Assembly: GCF_030515985.1 (NCBI RefSeq)
Contig: NZ_CP100376.1
Location: forward strand, 1,838,236-1,845,024
Source: Corynebacterium accolens
GTDB lineage: Bacteria; Actinomycetota; Actinomycetes; Mycobacteriales; Mycobacteriaceae
Length of the DNA: 6,789 nt
Direction: 5' to 3'
Each line of letters opens with the position of its first letter. The stretch's first letter is position 1. This document shows positions 1-6,374 of this stretch, piece after piece. A model generated the notes under the pieces. That model was not told the origin of the DNA. It ran no database searches and saw nothing but the letters and a program-made list of their open reading frames with translations. Both the position numbers and the translations under genes were made by a program.

Positions 1-133
1 GAGGAAGCGGGCATCGCTTGTCGATGCCTCCCTGCGCACCCACCGCCACCTCCCCAGCGCCGCCGTCTTGGCCAGTAGCGCGGGGCTGGTCTCCCTGCTT
101 GCGGCCTTTGCCTTGTGGGGTGTTTTTGCCTAA
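1..133 (+). CDS. C-terminal end of an unidentified integral membrane protein (5' end outside window)
   Basis: Reading frame 2 is open from the window edge to a TAA at 131-133 and gives 43 residues. The tail begins with a basic stretch (RKR, then THRH) and ends in a hydrophobic run, roughly AAVLASSAGLVSLLAAF, finishing ALWGVFA. This looks like a last transmembrane helix that ends almost at the C-terminus, with the positively charged part probably on the cytoplasmic side. The other forward frame that starts at base 1 is closed by a stop near 76, so this frame is the best one. Too little is visible to name a family. It lies 124 bases upstream of the mgtE start on the same strand, so co-transcription with mgtE is possible but unproven. 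Confidence 0.55.
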   Translation, partial: RKRASLVDASLRTHRHLPSAAVLASSAGLVSLLAAFALWGVFA

Positions 134-145
134 AGGCAGATTTTT
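127..145 (+). terminator. weak possible terminator after the upstream membrane protein gene
   Basis: TGCC (127-130) and GGCA (135-138) form a short stem over the stop codon, with loop TAAA, followed by GA and five T. The stem is only 4-5 bp, so termination may be inefficient or absent. The T run is the main argument. Confidence 0.25.
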
Positions 146-257
146 CCCCGCAGCGCTGTGTGCTGATGGGAGATACGCGTAATCTATGTGGGGCTATATC
201 AATTACGGTGGCCACCGGTGCCGCGGTATGAGGGGCGAGAAGGGCAAGGTGACGGCG

Positions 258-1622
258 ATGGCGGATACTACTGAGCAGGCCAGCGATACGGTCGAGGCAT
301 GGTTGAAGCAGGATTCTGCCATTGACCCGCAAAAAGCGCCCCGCTTGCAGGCGTTGCTTGATGAGGTGCCACTGCAAGAGCTCATCGCCATCGTCGAGCG
401 GCAAAATGCCATCCGCGCCGCGCTGGCCCTGCGCTTGTTGCCGCGGCGTAAATCCATCGTGGTATTTGATGCCCTGGATGCCAAGCACCAGGCAGATATC
501 ATCGATGAGCTGGGAAATGCTGATGTTTATGAGTTCTTCGATGAACTCGAGCCAGAAGACCGCGTGGCCCTTTTGGATGAGCTGCCGGCGGAAATCGCGG
601 ATCGGCTGCTGCGCTCGCTTACCAAATCAAAGCGGGATGTCACCGGGGTTGTCCTGGGCTATACCAAGGGCTCGGTGGGCCGCCGCATGTCGCCCGAGGT
701 CCCCGGCATCCATCCCGAAATGAGCGTGGAGGAAGCGCTGCGGACCCTGCGTGCGAAGGCCGATGAGCTGGAAACCATCTATGCGGTGCCCATCACCCGC
801 GCGGACCGCCGCCTAGTGGGCGTGGTGACGCTGCGGGAGATTTTTACCGCGGAGGAGGGCACCACGATTGGGGAGATCATGCAAAGCCCCATCTATGCCA
901 ACGCCAATGATGATGCGGAAGCCACAGCTAGGTGGTTCCTGCCGCTCGATATTTTGGCATTGCCCATCGTGGATGATTCGGACCGCCTGGTAGGCCTTTT
1001 GACCTGGGATGATGCCATTGACATCGTCGAAGCAGAAGATAGCGAGGACTCAGCGCGCGCCGGCGGTACCGAGGCCCTGCAGCAGCCGTACCTGTCCACG
1101 CCGCTATTAAAATTGGTGAAGTCCCGCATCGTGTGGCTGCTGGTTCTGGCGGTGTCCGCGCTGTTGACCGTGCGGGTCCTGGACGCCTTCGAGGACACCT
1201 TGGCGCAGGCCGTGGTGCTTTCCCTGTTTATCCCGCTGCTGACCGGTACCGGCGGCAATACGGGAAACCAGGCAGCAACGACGGTCACCCGTGCGCTGGC
1301 GCTTGGCGATGTCCGCGGGCGCGACCTCCTTGCCGTTCTCTGGCGCGAGCTCCGGGTAGGCATGCTGCTTGGTGCAGTATTGGGCTTGGCAGGGTTCGGC
1401 CTGGCAACGGTGGTCTATGGCGTAGATATTGGCCTAGTCATTGGCTCGACGCTGTTTTTAATCTGCTCCATATCCGCCACGGTGGGCGGGCTGATGCCCA
1501 TCGTTGCAAAGACCATTGGCGCGGACCCTGCCGTATTTTCCAATCCGTTTATCTCCACGTTCTGCGATGCCACGGGTCTGATTATTTATTTCCTCATCGC
1601 CAAGTCCGTGCTCGGGCTATAA
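258..1622 (+). CDS. mgtE: MgtE family magnesium channel/transporter
   Basis: MgtE proteins are homodimeric inner-membrane Mg2+ channels gated by cytosolic Mg2+ bound to their N and CBS domains. The sequence shows the full family order. An acidic helical N domain (about residues 10-125, rich in DELP/LEPED-type loops) is followed by two CBS domains (about 145-205 and 206-262) and a linker. About five membrane helices run from about 290 to 454. The signature GTGGNTGNQ is at residues 330-338. An Asp in the last helix (D437, in CDATGLIIYF) matches the position of the pore Mg2+-selecting aspartate known from Thermus MgtE. The length (454 aa) fits the family. Start choice: ATG 258 has AAGG at 246-249 with normal spacing. 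GTG 249 behind AGAAGGG (238-244) is a close alternative. The frame is open back to ATG 186, but that start lacks a ribosome site and would add a non-family stretch. No key residue is missing. Confidence 0.93.
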   Translation: MADTTEQASDTVEAWLKQDSAIDPQKAPRLQALLDEVPLQELIAIVERQNAIRAALALRLLPRRKSIVVFDALDAKHQADIIDELGNADVYEFFDELEPEDRVALLDELPAEIADRLLRSLTKSKRDVTGVVLGYTKGSVGRRMSPEVPGIHPEMSVEEALRTLRAKADELETIYAVPITRADRRLVGVVTLREIFTAEEGTTIGEIMQSPIYANANDDAEATARWFLPLDILALPIVDDSDRLVGLLTWDDAIDIVEAEDSEDSARAGGTEALQQPYLSTPLLKLVKSRIVWLLVLAVSALLTVRVLDAFEDTLAQAVVLSLFIPLLTGTGGNTGNQAATTVTRALALGDVRGRDLLAVLWRELRVGMLLGAVLGLAGFGLATVVYGVDIGLVIGSTLFLICSISATVGGLMPIVAKTIGADPAVFSNPFISTFCDATGLIIYFLIAKSVLGL

Positions 1623-1645
1623 AGGCCCCCTGGCACACGGGGCCT
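1623..1645 (+). terminator. GC hairpin just after mgtE
   Basis: AGGCCCC (1623-1629) pairs perfectly with GGGGCCT (1639-1645) around a 9-base loop and begins at the base after the mgtE stop. There is no T run behind it, so it is not a classical intrinsic terminator. It may be a pause or Rho-assisted end, or an mRNA 3'-stabilising hairpin. Confidence 0.4.
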
Positions 1646-1684
1646 GGCGCGCCGGGCGGGGGTAGCGAACCGGTGGGGAAAATT

Positions 1685-1700
1685 TCACATTGTGAGTAGC
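1685..1700. promoter_or_regulatory. small palindrome TCACATTGTGA in the leader region of the DASS gene
   Basis: TCACATTGTGA is an 11-base palindrome with TGTGA/TCACA-type half sites. A TGTGTGA motif about 20 bases further on (near 1707-1713) is flanked by AATTTT. TGTGA/TCACA halves are typical of CRP-family regulators such as corynebacterial GlxR, which often controls carboxylate transporter genes. The arms here face each other with a 1-base gap instead of the usual 6-base gap, so a standard GlxR site is not supported. The rest of the mgtE-DASS intergenic region (1646-1906) holds no gene that I can see. Confidence 0.2.
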
Positions 1701-1906
1701 TGCGGTGTGTGAATTTTAAATGCGGTGGGGGTGAATTCAGTAAAGTTTGTGGTTTCTGGTGCAAATGTTTTGTAGGGTCTTAGCATGCTCTGCACGGACT
1801 GAATGATGTTCGGGATGCACCAAGGATCCGGCTCGATTGCTGGTAATTGACAGAGCTATCACACCCCCGCCCTGCTAAAAGTCTCTCTAGCAAAGGAGTT
1901 CGCGGC

Positions 1907-3481
1907 ATGACCACCCCGCATACTCACGAATCTACCGCCCAATCAGAGGGCGCTGAGGATCCGGGTGCCCCACGCAATGAATGGCGCCGCCAGTTCATTG
2001 GCCTTTTCATCGGCCTCGCCCTGGCCATCCTCGTATTTTTCATCTTCCCTTCAAATGCCATCGATACGGTCCAGCAGTCCACCGGCGTGGACGAGGAAGC
2101 CGATTACACGCTAAGCGCCATCCGCACCGTTGCGGCGGTCACCATCCTCATGGGTGTGTGGTGGATGACTGAGGCCATCCCGCTGGCTGCCACCGCGCTG
2201 ATTCCTCTGGTCATCTTCCCGCTCGCAAGCGTGGGCACCATTAAGGAAGTCGGCGCGCCGTATGCCTCTGCCACCATTTTCTTGTTCATGGGTGGCTTCC
2301 TTATCGCGCTTTCGCTGCAGCGCTGGAACCTGCATCGCCGCCTTGCGCTTTATGTGGTAAAGCTCATCGGCACCTCGCCGCGCCGCCTCATTTTGGGCTT
2401 CATGCTGGCCACCGGCTTTTTGTCCATGTGGGTATCGAATACCGCAACGGCCGTCGTCATGCTGCCGATTGGTACGTCCGTGCTGGCGCTTACCGCAGAG
2501 ACCGTTGGCGGTTGGGATAAGCAGAAGAAATTCGCCACCGCCCTCATGCTGGGCATCGCGTACTCCGCCTCCATCGGCTCGCTGGGTACCCTGATTGGTA
2601 CACCGCCGAATGCCTTCTTGAATGCGTACATGGCCGATACCTGGGACGTCACCCTCGGCTTTGGTCGTTGGATGGCCGTCGGCGTGCCGCTGGCGCTTGT
2701 CTTCCTACTCATCGCATGGGCGCTGTTGATTACCATCTTCAAGCCGGAAATGACCGAAATCCCCGGCGGCCGCGAGCTCATCAACGAGGAAATCAAGGCG
2801 CTGGGCTCATGGACCCGCCCGCAGATCATGACCGGCATCATCTTCGTCCTAGCCGCCCTGGCCTGGGTAACCCTGCCCATCGTCCTTGGCGATTTTGATA
2901 ATTATGACGATGCCATCGTCGGCATCGCCGCAGGTATCCTCCTGTTCATCCTGCCGGCCGATTCGGAGCGCCGCATCCGCCTGCTGGATTGGAAGACGGC
3001 CAATGAAATGCCATGGGACGTCCTCCTCCTCTTCGGCGGTGGCCTCTCCTTGTCCTCGGCCTTCAACTCCTCCGGTTTGTCCCTGTGGATCGGTGAGATG
3101 GCCAAGGGGCTCAGCTCCCTGCCCATCGTGCTCATCGTCGCAGCCGTGGCCGCCCTGGTCCTCTTCCTGACGGAGATCACCTCCAATACCGCCACCGCGG
3201 CCACCTTCATTCCCATCATGGGCGGCGTCGCCGTGGGCGTGGGCCTGACCACCGAAGGCGATATCAACGTCCTGCTGCTCACCATCCCGGTCGCCTTGGC
3301 CGCAACCTGTGCCTTCATGCTGCCGGTGGCAACCCCGCCGAACGCCATTGCTTATGGTTCCGGCTACGTCAAGATTGGCGAGATGATCAAGGGCGGCGTT
3401 GGACTCAACGTCATCGGTATCTTCCTCATCACCCTTACCGTCTTCCTGCTGGCGGTACCGATCTTCGGGCTGACGGTCTAG
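1907..3481 (+). CDS. DASS (SLC13) family sodium-coupled di/tricarboxylate symporter
   Basis: This is a polytopic inner-membrane transporter, expected to import dicarboxylates such as succinate, malate or fumarate with Na+. The family diagnostics are present twice, as its inverted-repeat fold requires. SNTATA is at residues 177-182 and SNTATAATF at 426-434 (the two SNT substrate/Na+ sites). IGTPPN is at 230-235 and ATPPNA at 475-480. The signature WWMTEAIPLAATALIPL is at 85-101. The first ~27 residues are polar and cytosolic, and helices start near residue 30. The length (524 aa) is normal. Start: ATG 1907 has an excellent AAAGGAG at 1892-1898 with an 8-base gap. The frame is open further up to a TTG at 1847, but that would add 20 low-complexity residues and bury the ribosome site. 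The corynebacterial dicarboxylate symporter DccT belongs to this family; orthology and exact substrate cannot be decided from the sequence alone. Confidence 0.9.
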   Translation: MTTPHTHESTAQSEGAEDPGAPRNEWRRQFIGLFIGLALAILVFFIFPSNAIDTVQQSTGVDEEADYTLSAIRTVAAVTILMGVWWMTEAIPLAATALIPLVIFPLASVGTIKEVGAPYASATIFLFMGGFLIALSLQRWNLHRRLALYVVKLIGTSPRRLILGFMLATGFLSMWVSNTATAVVMLPIGTSVLALTAETVGGWDKQKKFATALMLGIAYSASIGSLGTLIGTPPNAFLNAYMADTWDVTLGFGRWMAVGVPLALVFLLIAWALLITIFKPEMTEIPGGRELINEEIKALGSWTRPQIMTGIIFVLAALAWVTLPIVLGDFDNYDDAIVGIAAGILLFILPADSERRIRLLDWKTANEMPWDVLLLFGGGLSLSSAFNSSGLSLWIGEMAKGLSSLPIVLIVAAVAALVLFLTEITSNTATAATFIPIMGGVAVGVGLTTEGDINVLLLTIPVALAATCAFMLPVATPPNAIAYGSGYVKIGEMIKGGVGLNVIGIFLITLTVFLLAVPIFGLTV

Positions 3482-3496
3482 ACATTAAGCACCTCA

Positions 3497-3541
3497 GTAG
3501 CCATCCTTTAATGAAAAACGTTACCATTAAAGGATGGCTAC
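3497..3541 (+). promoter_or_regulatory. perfect 17-bp inverted repeat covering the start of the CobW-type gene
   Basis: GTAGCCATCCTTTAATG (3497-3513) and CATTAAAGGATGGCTAC (3525-3541) are exact reverse complements around an 11-base loop. The right arm contains AAAGG plus the ATG (3534) and next codon of the GTPase gene, so the folded RNA would bury the whole initiation site. The left arm lies just behind the DASS stop. No T run follows, so it is not a normal terminator, although it could reduce read-through from the DASS gene. Confidence 0.75.
3509..3529. promoter_or_regulatory. candidate Zur (zinc repressor) box upstream of the COG0523 gene
   Basis: The 21 bases at the centre of the hairpin have the form TAATG-N11-CATTA with an A-rich left inner part and ACGTT in the middle. 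This resembles the general AATGAAAA...TTTTCATT pattern of actinobacterial Zur operators. COG0523 GTPases are well-known Zur targets, including in Corynebacterium glutamicum. The inner positions are only partly symmetrical. The box also covers TACCAT (3522-3527), which would be a -10 (TANNNT) for a transcript starting at or near the ATG. Zur control is inference from motif shape plus gene type. Confidence 0.4.
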
Positions 3542-4601
3542 ACCTGTTACCGTGCTGTCCGGATTTTTAGGCAGCGGAAAGACCACGCTACTTAACCACC
3601 TGCTCGCGAACCGGGAGGGGCGCAAGCTGGCGGTCATCGTCAACGATTTTTCTGAGGTCAATATCGATGCCGCCCTCGTCGCCGGCGAAGGCCACCTCGA
3701 ACGCGGCGAGGATCGCTTCGTGGAGCTGTCGAATGGCTGCATCTGCTGCACCCTGCGTGAAGACCTCATCGAGTCCGTGGGCAAGCTGGCGCGCTCCGGC
3801 CGCTTTGATCAGATCGTCATCGAATCCACCGGCATTTCTGAGCCCATGCCCGTGGCTGCCACCTTTGAGTGGGAATTTGCCGATGGCACCACGCTTGCCG
3901 ATGCCGCCCCCATCGACACCATGGTCTCCCTCGTCGATGCCTCCACCTTCTTAAACCAATTGCGCCGCGGCCGCAGCCTCGTCTCCGAAAGCATCGAGGC
4001 TACGCCCCAAGATGACCGCACCATTTCTGATCTCTTAGTGGACCAAGTCGAATTCGCCGACCTTATCCTCATTACCAAGACCGATCTTGTCGATGCCGCC
4101 GAAACCGAGCGCGTCATCGCCGCAGTCCGCGCCATGAATCCACGGGCTCGCGTGGTGCCGGTGACCCACGGGGTCATCGAACCGGGGCTAGTTCTCGATG
4201 CGCATTTGTTCAATACCGCCACCGCTGCCGCCTATCACGGCTATGCCGAAGAGCTTGCGAACCCACACACTCCAGAAACCGAGGAATACGGCATCTCCTC
4301 AGTCGTCTTTCGCGCCGACCGCCCCTTTAACCGCGAGCGCCTCATCGCCGCCCTCCGGGCAAGCACGGGCCTCGTGCGGTCCAAGGGGTATTGCTGGATC
4401 GATACCGATCTGCGCGTGGCCCACGCGTGGCAGCAGGCCGGGCCAAACCTGCAGATTATGCCCGCTTCTTTATGGGCCGCCAATGGTGTAACCCCCGGCA
4501 CGGAGCTCGTGCTCATCGGCGTCGACTTCGATCATGAATCCACCCTGCAGGCCTTTCAAGACGCCCTGCTTTCCGATGCCGAAGCCTCCGCCCTTGTATA
4601 G
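3534..4601 (+). CDS. CobW/COG0523 family GTPase, probable metal (zinc) chaperone
   Basis: COG0523 proteins are cytosolic G3E-type GTPases that bind metal and deliver it to client proteins; many act in zinc limitation. Walker A GFLGSGKT is at residues 10-17. The metal-binding C-x-C-C motif is GCICC (C69, C71, C72). The switch/Walker B-like ESTG is at 97-100, and the guanine-specificity motif TKTD is at 181-184. A CobW C-terminal domain covers roughly residues 255-345. There is no His-rich metal loop. The length (355 aa) is typical. The start is fixed at ATG 3534 because strand beta-1 and the P-loop begin almost at once. AAAGG abuts the ATG directly with no gap, so ordinary Shine-Dalgarno use is doubtful and a leaderless transcript is possible. 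It lies 52 bases behind the DASS gene, separated by the inverted repeat, so it is probably its own unit. The gene is not in a cobalamin cluster, which favours a zinc role over cobalt. Confidence 0.9.
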   Translation: MATPVTVLSGFLGSGKTTLLNHLLANREGRKLAVIVNDFSEVNIDAALVAGEGHLERGEDRFVELSNGCICCTLREDLIESVGKLARSGRFDQIVIESTGISEPMPVAATFEWEFADGTTLADAAPIDTMVSLVDASTFLNQLRRGRSLVSESIEATPQDDRTISDLLVDQVEFADLILITKTDLVDAAETERVIAAVRAMNPRARVVPVTHGVIEPGLVLDAHLFNTATAAAYHGYAEELANPHTPETEEYGISSVVFRADRPFNRERLIAALRASTGLVRSKGYCWIDTDLRVAHAWQQAGPNLQIMPASLWAANGVTPGTELVLIGVDFDHESTLQAFQDALLSDAEASALV

Positions 4602-4637
4602 CCTCCCCTCGCCCTCCACACCGAGCTCAAGCGTGAA

Positions 4638-4673
4638 CGGCGGGTGAACAATACACCGCTGGCTATCCCGCCG
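4638..4673 (+). terminator. possible hairpin after the CobW-type gene
   Basis: CGGCGGG (4638-4644) is complementary to CCCGCCG (4667-4673), but the loop is long (22 bases) and no T run follows. It is the only structure seen between the GTPase stop and the tRNA promoter. It may be a weak, factor-assisted end. Confidence 0.2.
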
Positions 4674-4695
4674 AACACGGCTCTGTACAGGCGAT

Positions 4696-4724
4696 TTGTT
4701 AGTTTTCAGGTCCGTGGGTATAGT
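4696..4724 (+). promoter_or_regulatory. promoter of the tRNA-Arg gene
   Basis: A -35 TTGTTA (4696-4701) and a -10 TATAGT (4719-4724) are separated by exactly 17 bases, with GGG directly before the -10. Transcription should start near 4731, giving a leader of about 40 bases that RNase P would remove. This is the best housekeeping-type promoter in the window. Confidence 0.75.
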
Positions 4725-4771
4725 AAATTCTCGTTGCACAGCAGAGCATACGCGCTGCTTCACAACGGACT

Positions 4772-4844
4772 GCGCCCGTAGCTCAACGGATAGAGCATCT
4801 GACTACGGATCAGAAGGTTGGGGGTTCGAATCCCTCCGGGCGCA
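4772..4844 (+). tRNA. tRNA-Arg, anticodon ACG
   Basis: A full cloverleaf can be folded by eye. The acceptor stem GCGCCCG (4772-4778) pairs with CGGGCGC (4837-4843), and the discriminator is A4844. The D arm is GCTC/GAGC. The anticodon stem is TCTGA/TCAGA with loop CTACGGA, so the anticodon is ACG at 4805-4807 (A34 is normally converted to inosine and reads CGT/CGC/CGA). The T arm is GGGGG, TTCGAAT, CCCTC with one G-U pair. The 3' CCA is not encoded (CAA follows the discriminator). It has its own promoter and terminator, so it is a single-gene unit. Confidence 0.96.
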
Positions 4845-4854
4845 CAAAATTTCG

Positions 4855-4897
4855 AATCTCGAGACATCATCTCCAAGACGGTGTCTCGAGATTTTTT
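4855..4897 (+). terminator. intrinsic terminator of the tRNA-Arg gene
   Basis: AATCTCGAGACA (4855-4866) pairs perfectly with TGTCTCGAGATT (4882-4893), giving a 12-bp stem with a 15-base loop, and the right side runs into a T tract (4892-4897). It lies 10 bases behind the tRNA 3' end. The A run at 4846-4849 is not opposite the T tract, so it is mainly a one-direction terminator. Confidence 0.85.
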
Positions 4898-4950
4898 ATT
4901 TCCGGGCTTATTCTCGGAGTGGGCGAGGAGTGTCGGAGGCTTGGATTCTA

Positions 4951-4970
4951 GGGGTCGTTGCAACGATGAT
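4951..4970. repeat. possible surviving terminal inverted repeat of the IS30 remnant
   Basis: GGGGTCGTTGCAACGATG lies just outside the transposase stop codon, where the end of an IS30-type element is expected. It contains the 10-base palindrome CGTTGCAACG (4956-4965). A TTGCAACG-type core is what I recall from ends of actinobacterial IS30 elements. The partner end is not in the window, so it cannot be confirmed by pairing. Confidence 0.35.
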
Positions 4971-4972
4971 GG

Positions 4973-5410
4973 TTACTTTGGTGTGATACTACCGGTTTGT
5001 GTCAGGGCGTTGGTCATGACTTCGGCTGGGGTGCGCCAGTTGAGCGCTTTGCGTGGTTTGTGGTTGTGTATGTTGGCGATCATCTCCAGGTCCTCGGCGC
5101 TGTAGATGGACAGGTCGCTGTTTTTGGGAAGGTTTCTCCTGAGCCTGCCGTTGGTGTTTTCGTTGCTGCCGCGTTCCCACGGTGATCCTGGATGGCAGAA
5201 GTAGATGGGAATGTCAGTGGCCATGGTAAAGGCTTTATGGCCTGCCATTTCGCTTCCTTGGTCCCAGGTAATTGATGACCAGAGTGCTTTATCGATTCCA
5301 GCGACAGCCTTGTGCAGGGCTGTGAATACTTCTTTGCTGGTGTGCCTGCCTGGCAGGTGGCCAAGGACAACAAATCGGCTGACGCGTTCGAGTAGCAGCC
5401 CGATTGAAGC
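4973..5410 (-). pseudogene. IS30 family transposase, 5'-truncated (C-terminal ~145 residues remain)
   Basis: Reading the minus strand from about 5410 to the TAA at 4973-4975 gives a clean, uninterrupted IS30-type catalytic C-terminus. In order it shows SIGLLLERVSRFVVLGHLPG, then TWDQGSEM (with the second Asp of the DDE triad), then YFCHPGSPWERGSNENTNG (with the Glu of the triad), then RKALNWRTPAEV near the end. Intact IS30 transposases run to several hundred residues. The N-terminal helix-turn-helix and the first catalytic Asp (GHWEGD region) are missing. Homology stops within a few bases of 5410, where a palindrome begins, and a stop codon (5426-5428) closes the frame. The remnant therefore cannot transpose by itself. 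The ATG at 5248 is only an internal Met. The remaining codons show no decay, which suggests a fairly recent truncation. Confidence 0.9.
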
Positions 5411-5434
5411 AATGCATAAATTAATTTATGCATT
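5411..5434. repeat. 24-bp perfect AT-rich palindrome at the IS30 breakpoint
   Basis: The arm AATGCATAAATT (5411-5422) is followed without spacer by its exact reverse complement AATTTATGCATT (5423-5434). Symmetry ends exactly on both sides (C5410 against C5435). It sits at the point where transposase homology ends and the AT-richer cargo begins. It could be an operator, a recombination scar or a cruciform-prone deletion endpoint. Confidence 0.8.
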
Positions 5435-5515
5435 CACAAAAAGGTCTTGCGGGAAACGGAGAGTTAGACCATCATAATTAATGAGACAGGGTTTCCTTTT
5501 TGGTTCATGCCTCAC

Positions 5516-5546
5516 TTGACACCAACATCAGCACCAAAGGTTTCAT
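5516..5546 (+). promoter_or_regulatory. weak candidate promoter for the secreted-protein gene
   Basis: A perfect -35 hexamer TTGACA is at 5516-5521. The only -10-like sequence at a usable distance is TTTCAT (5541-5546, 19-base gap), which is poor. The stretch 5435-5591 contains no gene that I can support on either strand. Confidence 0.25.
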
Positions 5547-5591
5547 TCTCTCCCGTCGCAAATCTTCCAAACACATTTGAATGGCGTTGCC

Positions 5592-6004
5592 GTGAAAGTA
5601 AAGAAATTTTTATCCGCCACTTTGGCGGCATTTATCGGATTACTTGTTTCCCCCACTGCAGTGGCCGCTCAGCCAATTGACTGGACCATCAGCCAAACAA
5701 TCATTGGCCCGAAAGGCGAGATCTTCCACTCCGCGTAGGACAAGGAGATGAACCCGGCAGTGTTGGTTTTGGGCTTTCTCACATCAAAGACAGTCACGAC
5801 GGTTTCGTTCCAGCCACTACAGAGATTGACACAGTTTTACATAACGCCCCCGACTGCAAAGGCGGCTTAAATGCAGGAAATAGCAAGAAAAAATGCTCTT
5901 ACCCAATCAATGGAAGAGTTATGACGGTTGTTGCCACAGAACGAGTAGATCCCGCAAGCGGAGACGGCCGACCTGTCGGAATAATCACTGCTTTCTACCG
6001 CTAG
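5592..6004 (+). pseudogene. secreted small protein, possible nuclease-type toxin, broken by a one-base frameshift
   Basis: From GTG 5592 the first frame encodes a classic Sec signal peptide. It has a basic MKVKK start, the hydrophobic core FLSATLAAFIGLLV and SPTAVAA with cleavage near residue 25-26. The mature part begins QPIDWTISQ and runs to a TAG at 5736-5738 after 48 codons. Reading from 5735 in the -1 frame continues without a break for 89 codons to the TAG at 6002-6004. One lost G (GCG-GTA read as GCG-TA) joins the two halves into a coherent 137-residue protein. The distal half has GFGLSHIKDSHDGF (a HIxxxH pattern), two Cys (DCKGG and KKCSY) and ends GIITAFYR. I do not recognise a named family. 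HIxxxH plus a final hydrophobic strand recalls secreted RNase toxins of the barnase/EndoU/colicin/RelE fold group, but that is inference. No good ribosome site precedes GTG 5592; TTG 5577 is the only other in-frame option. Composition is AT-richer than the core genes. Confidence 0.7.
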
Positions 6005-6056
6005 GAGAATAGTCATCAATCAATTTGTTTCTATCACGACTGATGAAATCAAGTTT

Positions 6057-6374
6057 TTGAAAAATATATCCACCCAAATGTTTCAAGACACCATACTTCC
6101 AGAGGAAACAATTTTAGCCGGAGTCGGCATCCAAGCGGGAAGAAACAGCGGCTCCCCCGAAAATCAGCTCTGGTACCACTTCGACCTCTTTAACCCTAGA
6201 CTTCACGAAGGAAAAGTCGTTCGCCTTTGGGGAAGATTCCCTGATTTAAGTAGAAATGAAGAATCTATCGAGTGGGATGAAATACTTCAGGGCTCTGGTT
6301 TCGTAGAGATGTTCCTTACCTCAACTCCCGAAAAGGATAAATTCAATTCTATGGAATATATCCAGAAAGGATGA
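6057..6374 (+). CDS. small cytosolic protein of unknown function, possible immunity protein for the upstream secreted protein
   Basis: The open frame has no signal peptide or membrane segment. It is rich in charged and aromatic residues (for example NQLWYHFDLFNPRLHEGK, WGRFPDLSR, EEILQ-like WDEILQGSG). TTG 6057 is the first usable start, giving 105 residues, but no ribosome site precedes it. The frame is open for 15 more codons upstream with protein-like sequence (INQFVSITTDEIKF). A good AGGAG (6003-6007) overlaps the stop of the upstream gene, with its expected start at GTC 6012 or ATC 6015. The natural protein was therefore probably about 119-120 residues, and its start codon is either non-standard (ATC) or mutated (for example GTG to GTC). 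The tight spacing behind the secreted-protein gene suggests translational coupling and a functional pair. I do not recognise a family; the immunity role is inferred from layout only. Confidence 0.6.
   Translation: MKNISTQMFQDTILPEETILAGVGIQAGRNSGSPENQLWYHFDLFNPRLHEGKVVRLWGRFPDLSRNEESIEWDEILQGSGFVEMFLTSTPEKDKFNSMEYIQKG

Noticed and set aside
134..257. Possible Mg2+-sensing M-box riboswitch in the mgtE leader
   Set aside because: The leader is only about 124 bases, and I see no long multi-helix pairing or terminator switch; an M-box needs more than this.
893..1363. Long minus-strand open frames within mgtE and the other core genes
   Set aside because: They are low-complexity Ser/Arg/Thr-rich shadow frames of the GC-rich genes on the other strand, with no motifs.
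1847..1852. TTGACA as -35 of a DASS promoter (or TTG 1847 as gene start)
   Set aside because: No good -10 stands at 16-19 bases; TAAAAG at 1876 is too far. As a start, TTG 1847 has no ribosome site, while ATG 1907 has a strong one.
4633..4649. Repeated GTGAAC hexamer (4633 and 4644)
   Set aside because: Only two short copies occur; this can easily be chance and has no link to a known site.
4818..5105. Forward and reverse open frames across the tRNA and the IS30 end
   Set aside because: They run through the tRNA and terminator; the protein sequence comes from structural RNA and non-coding sequence.
5080..5433. 117-residue minus-strand frame starting in the palindrome (MHKLIYALL...)
   Set aside because: It overlaps the clearly homologous IS30 transposase in another frame and has no protein-like features.
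5482..5519. Short ORF MRQGFLFGSCLT before the secreted protein gene, as a leader peptide
   Set aside because: It has only 12 codons, no ribosome site at proper spacing and no attenuator structure downstream.
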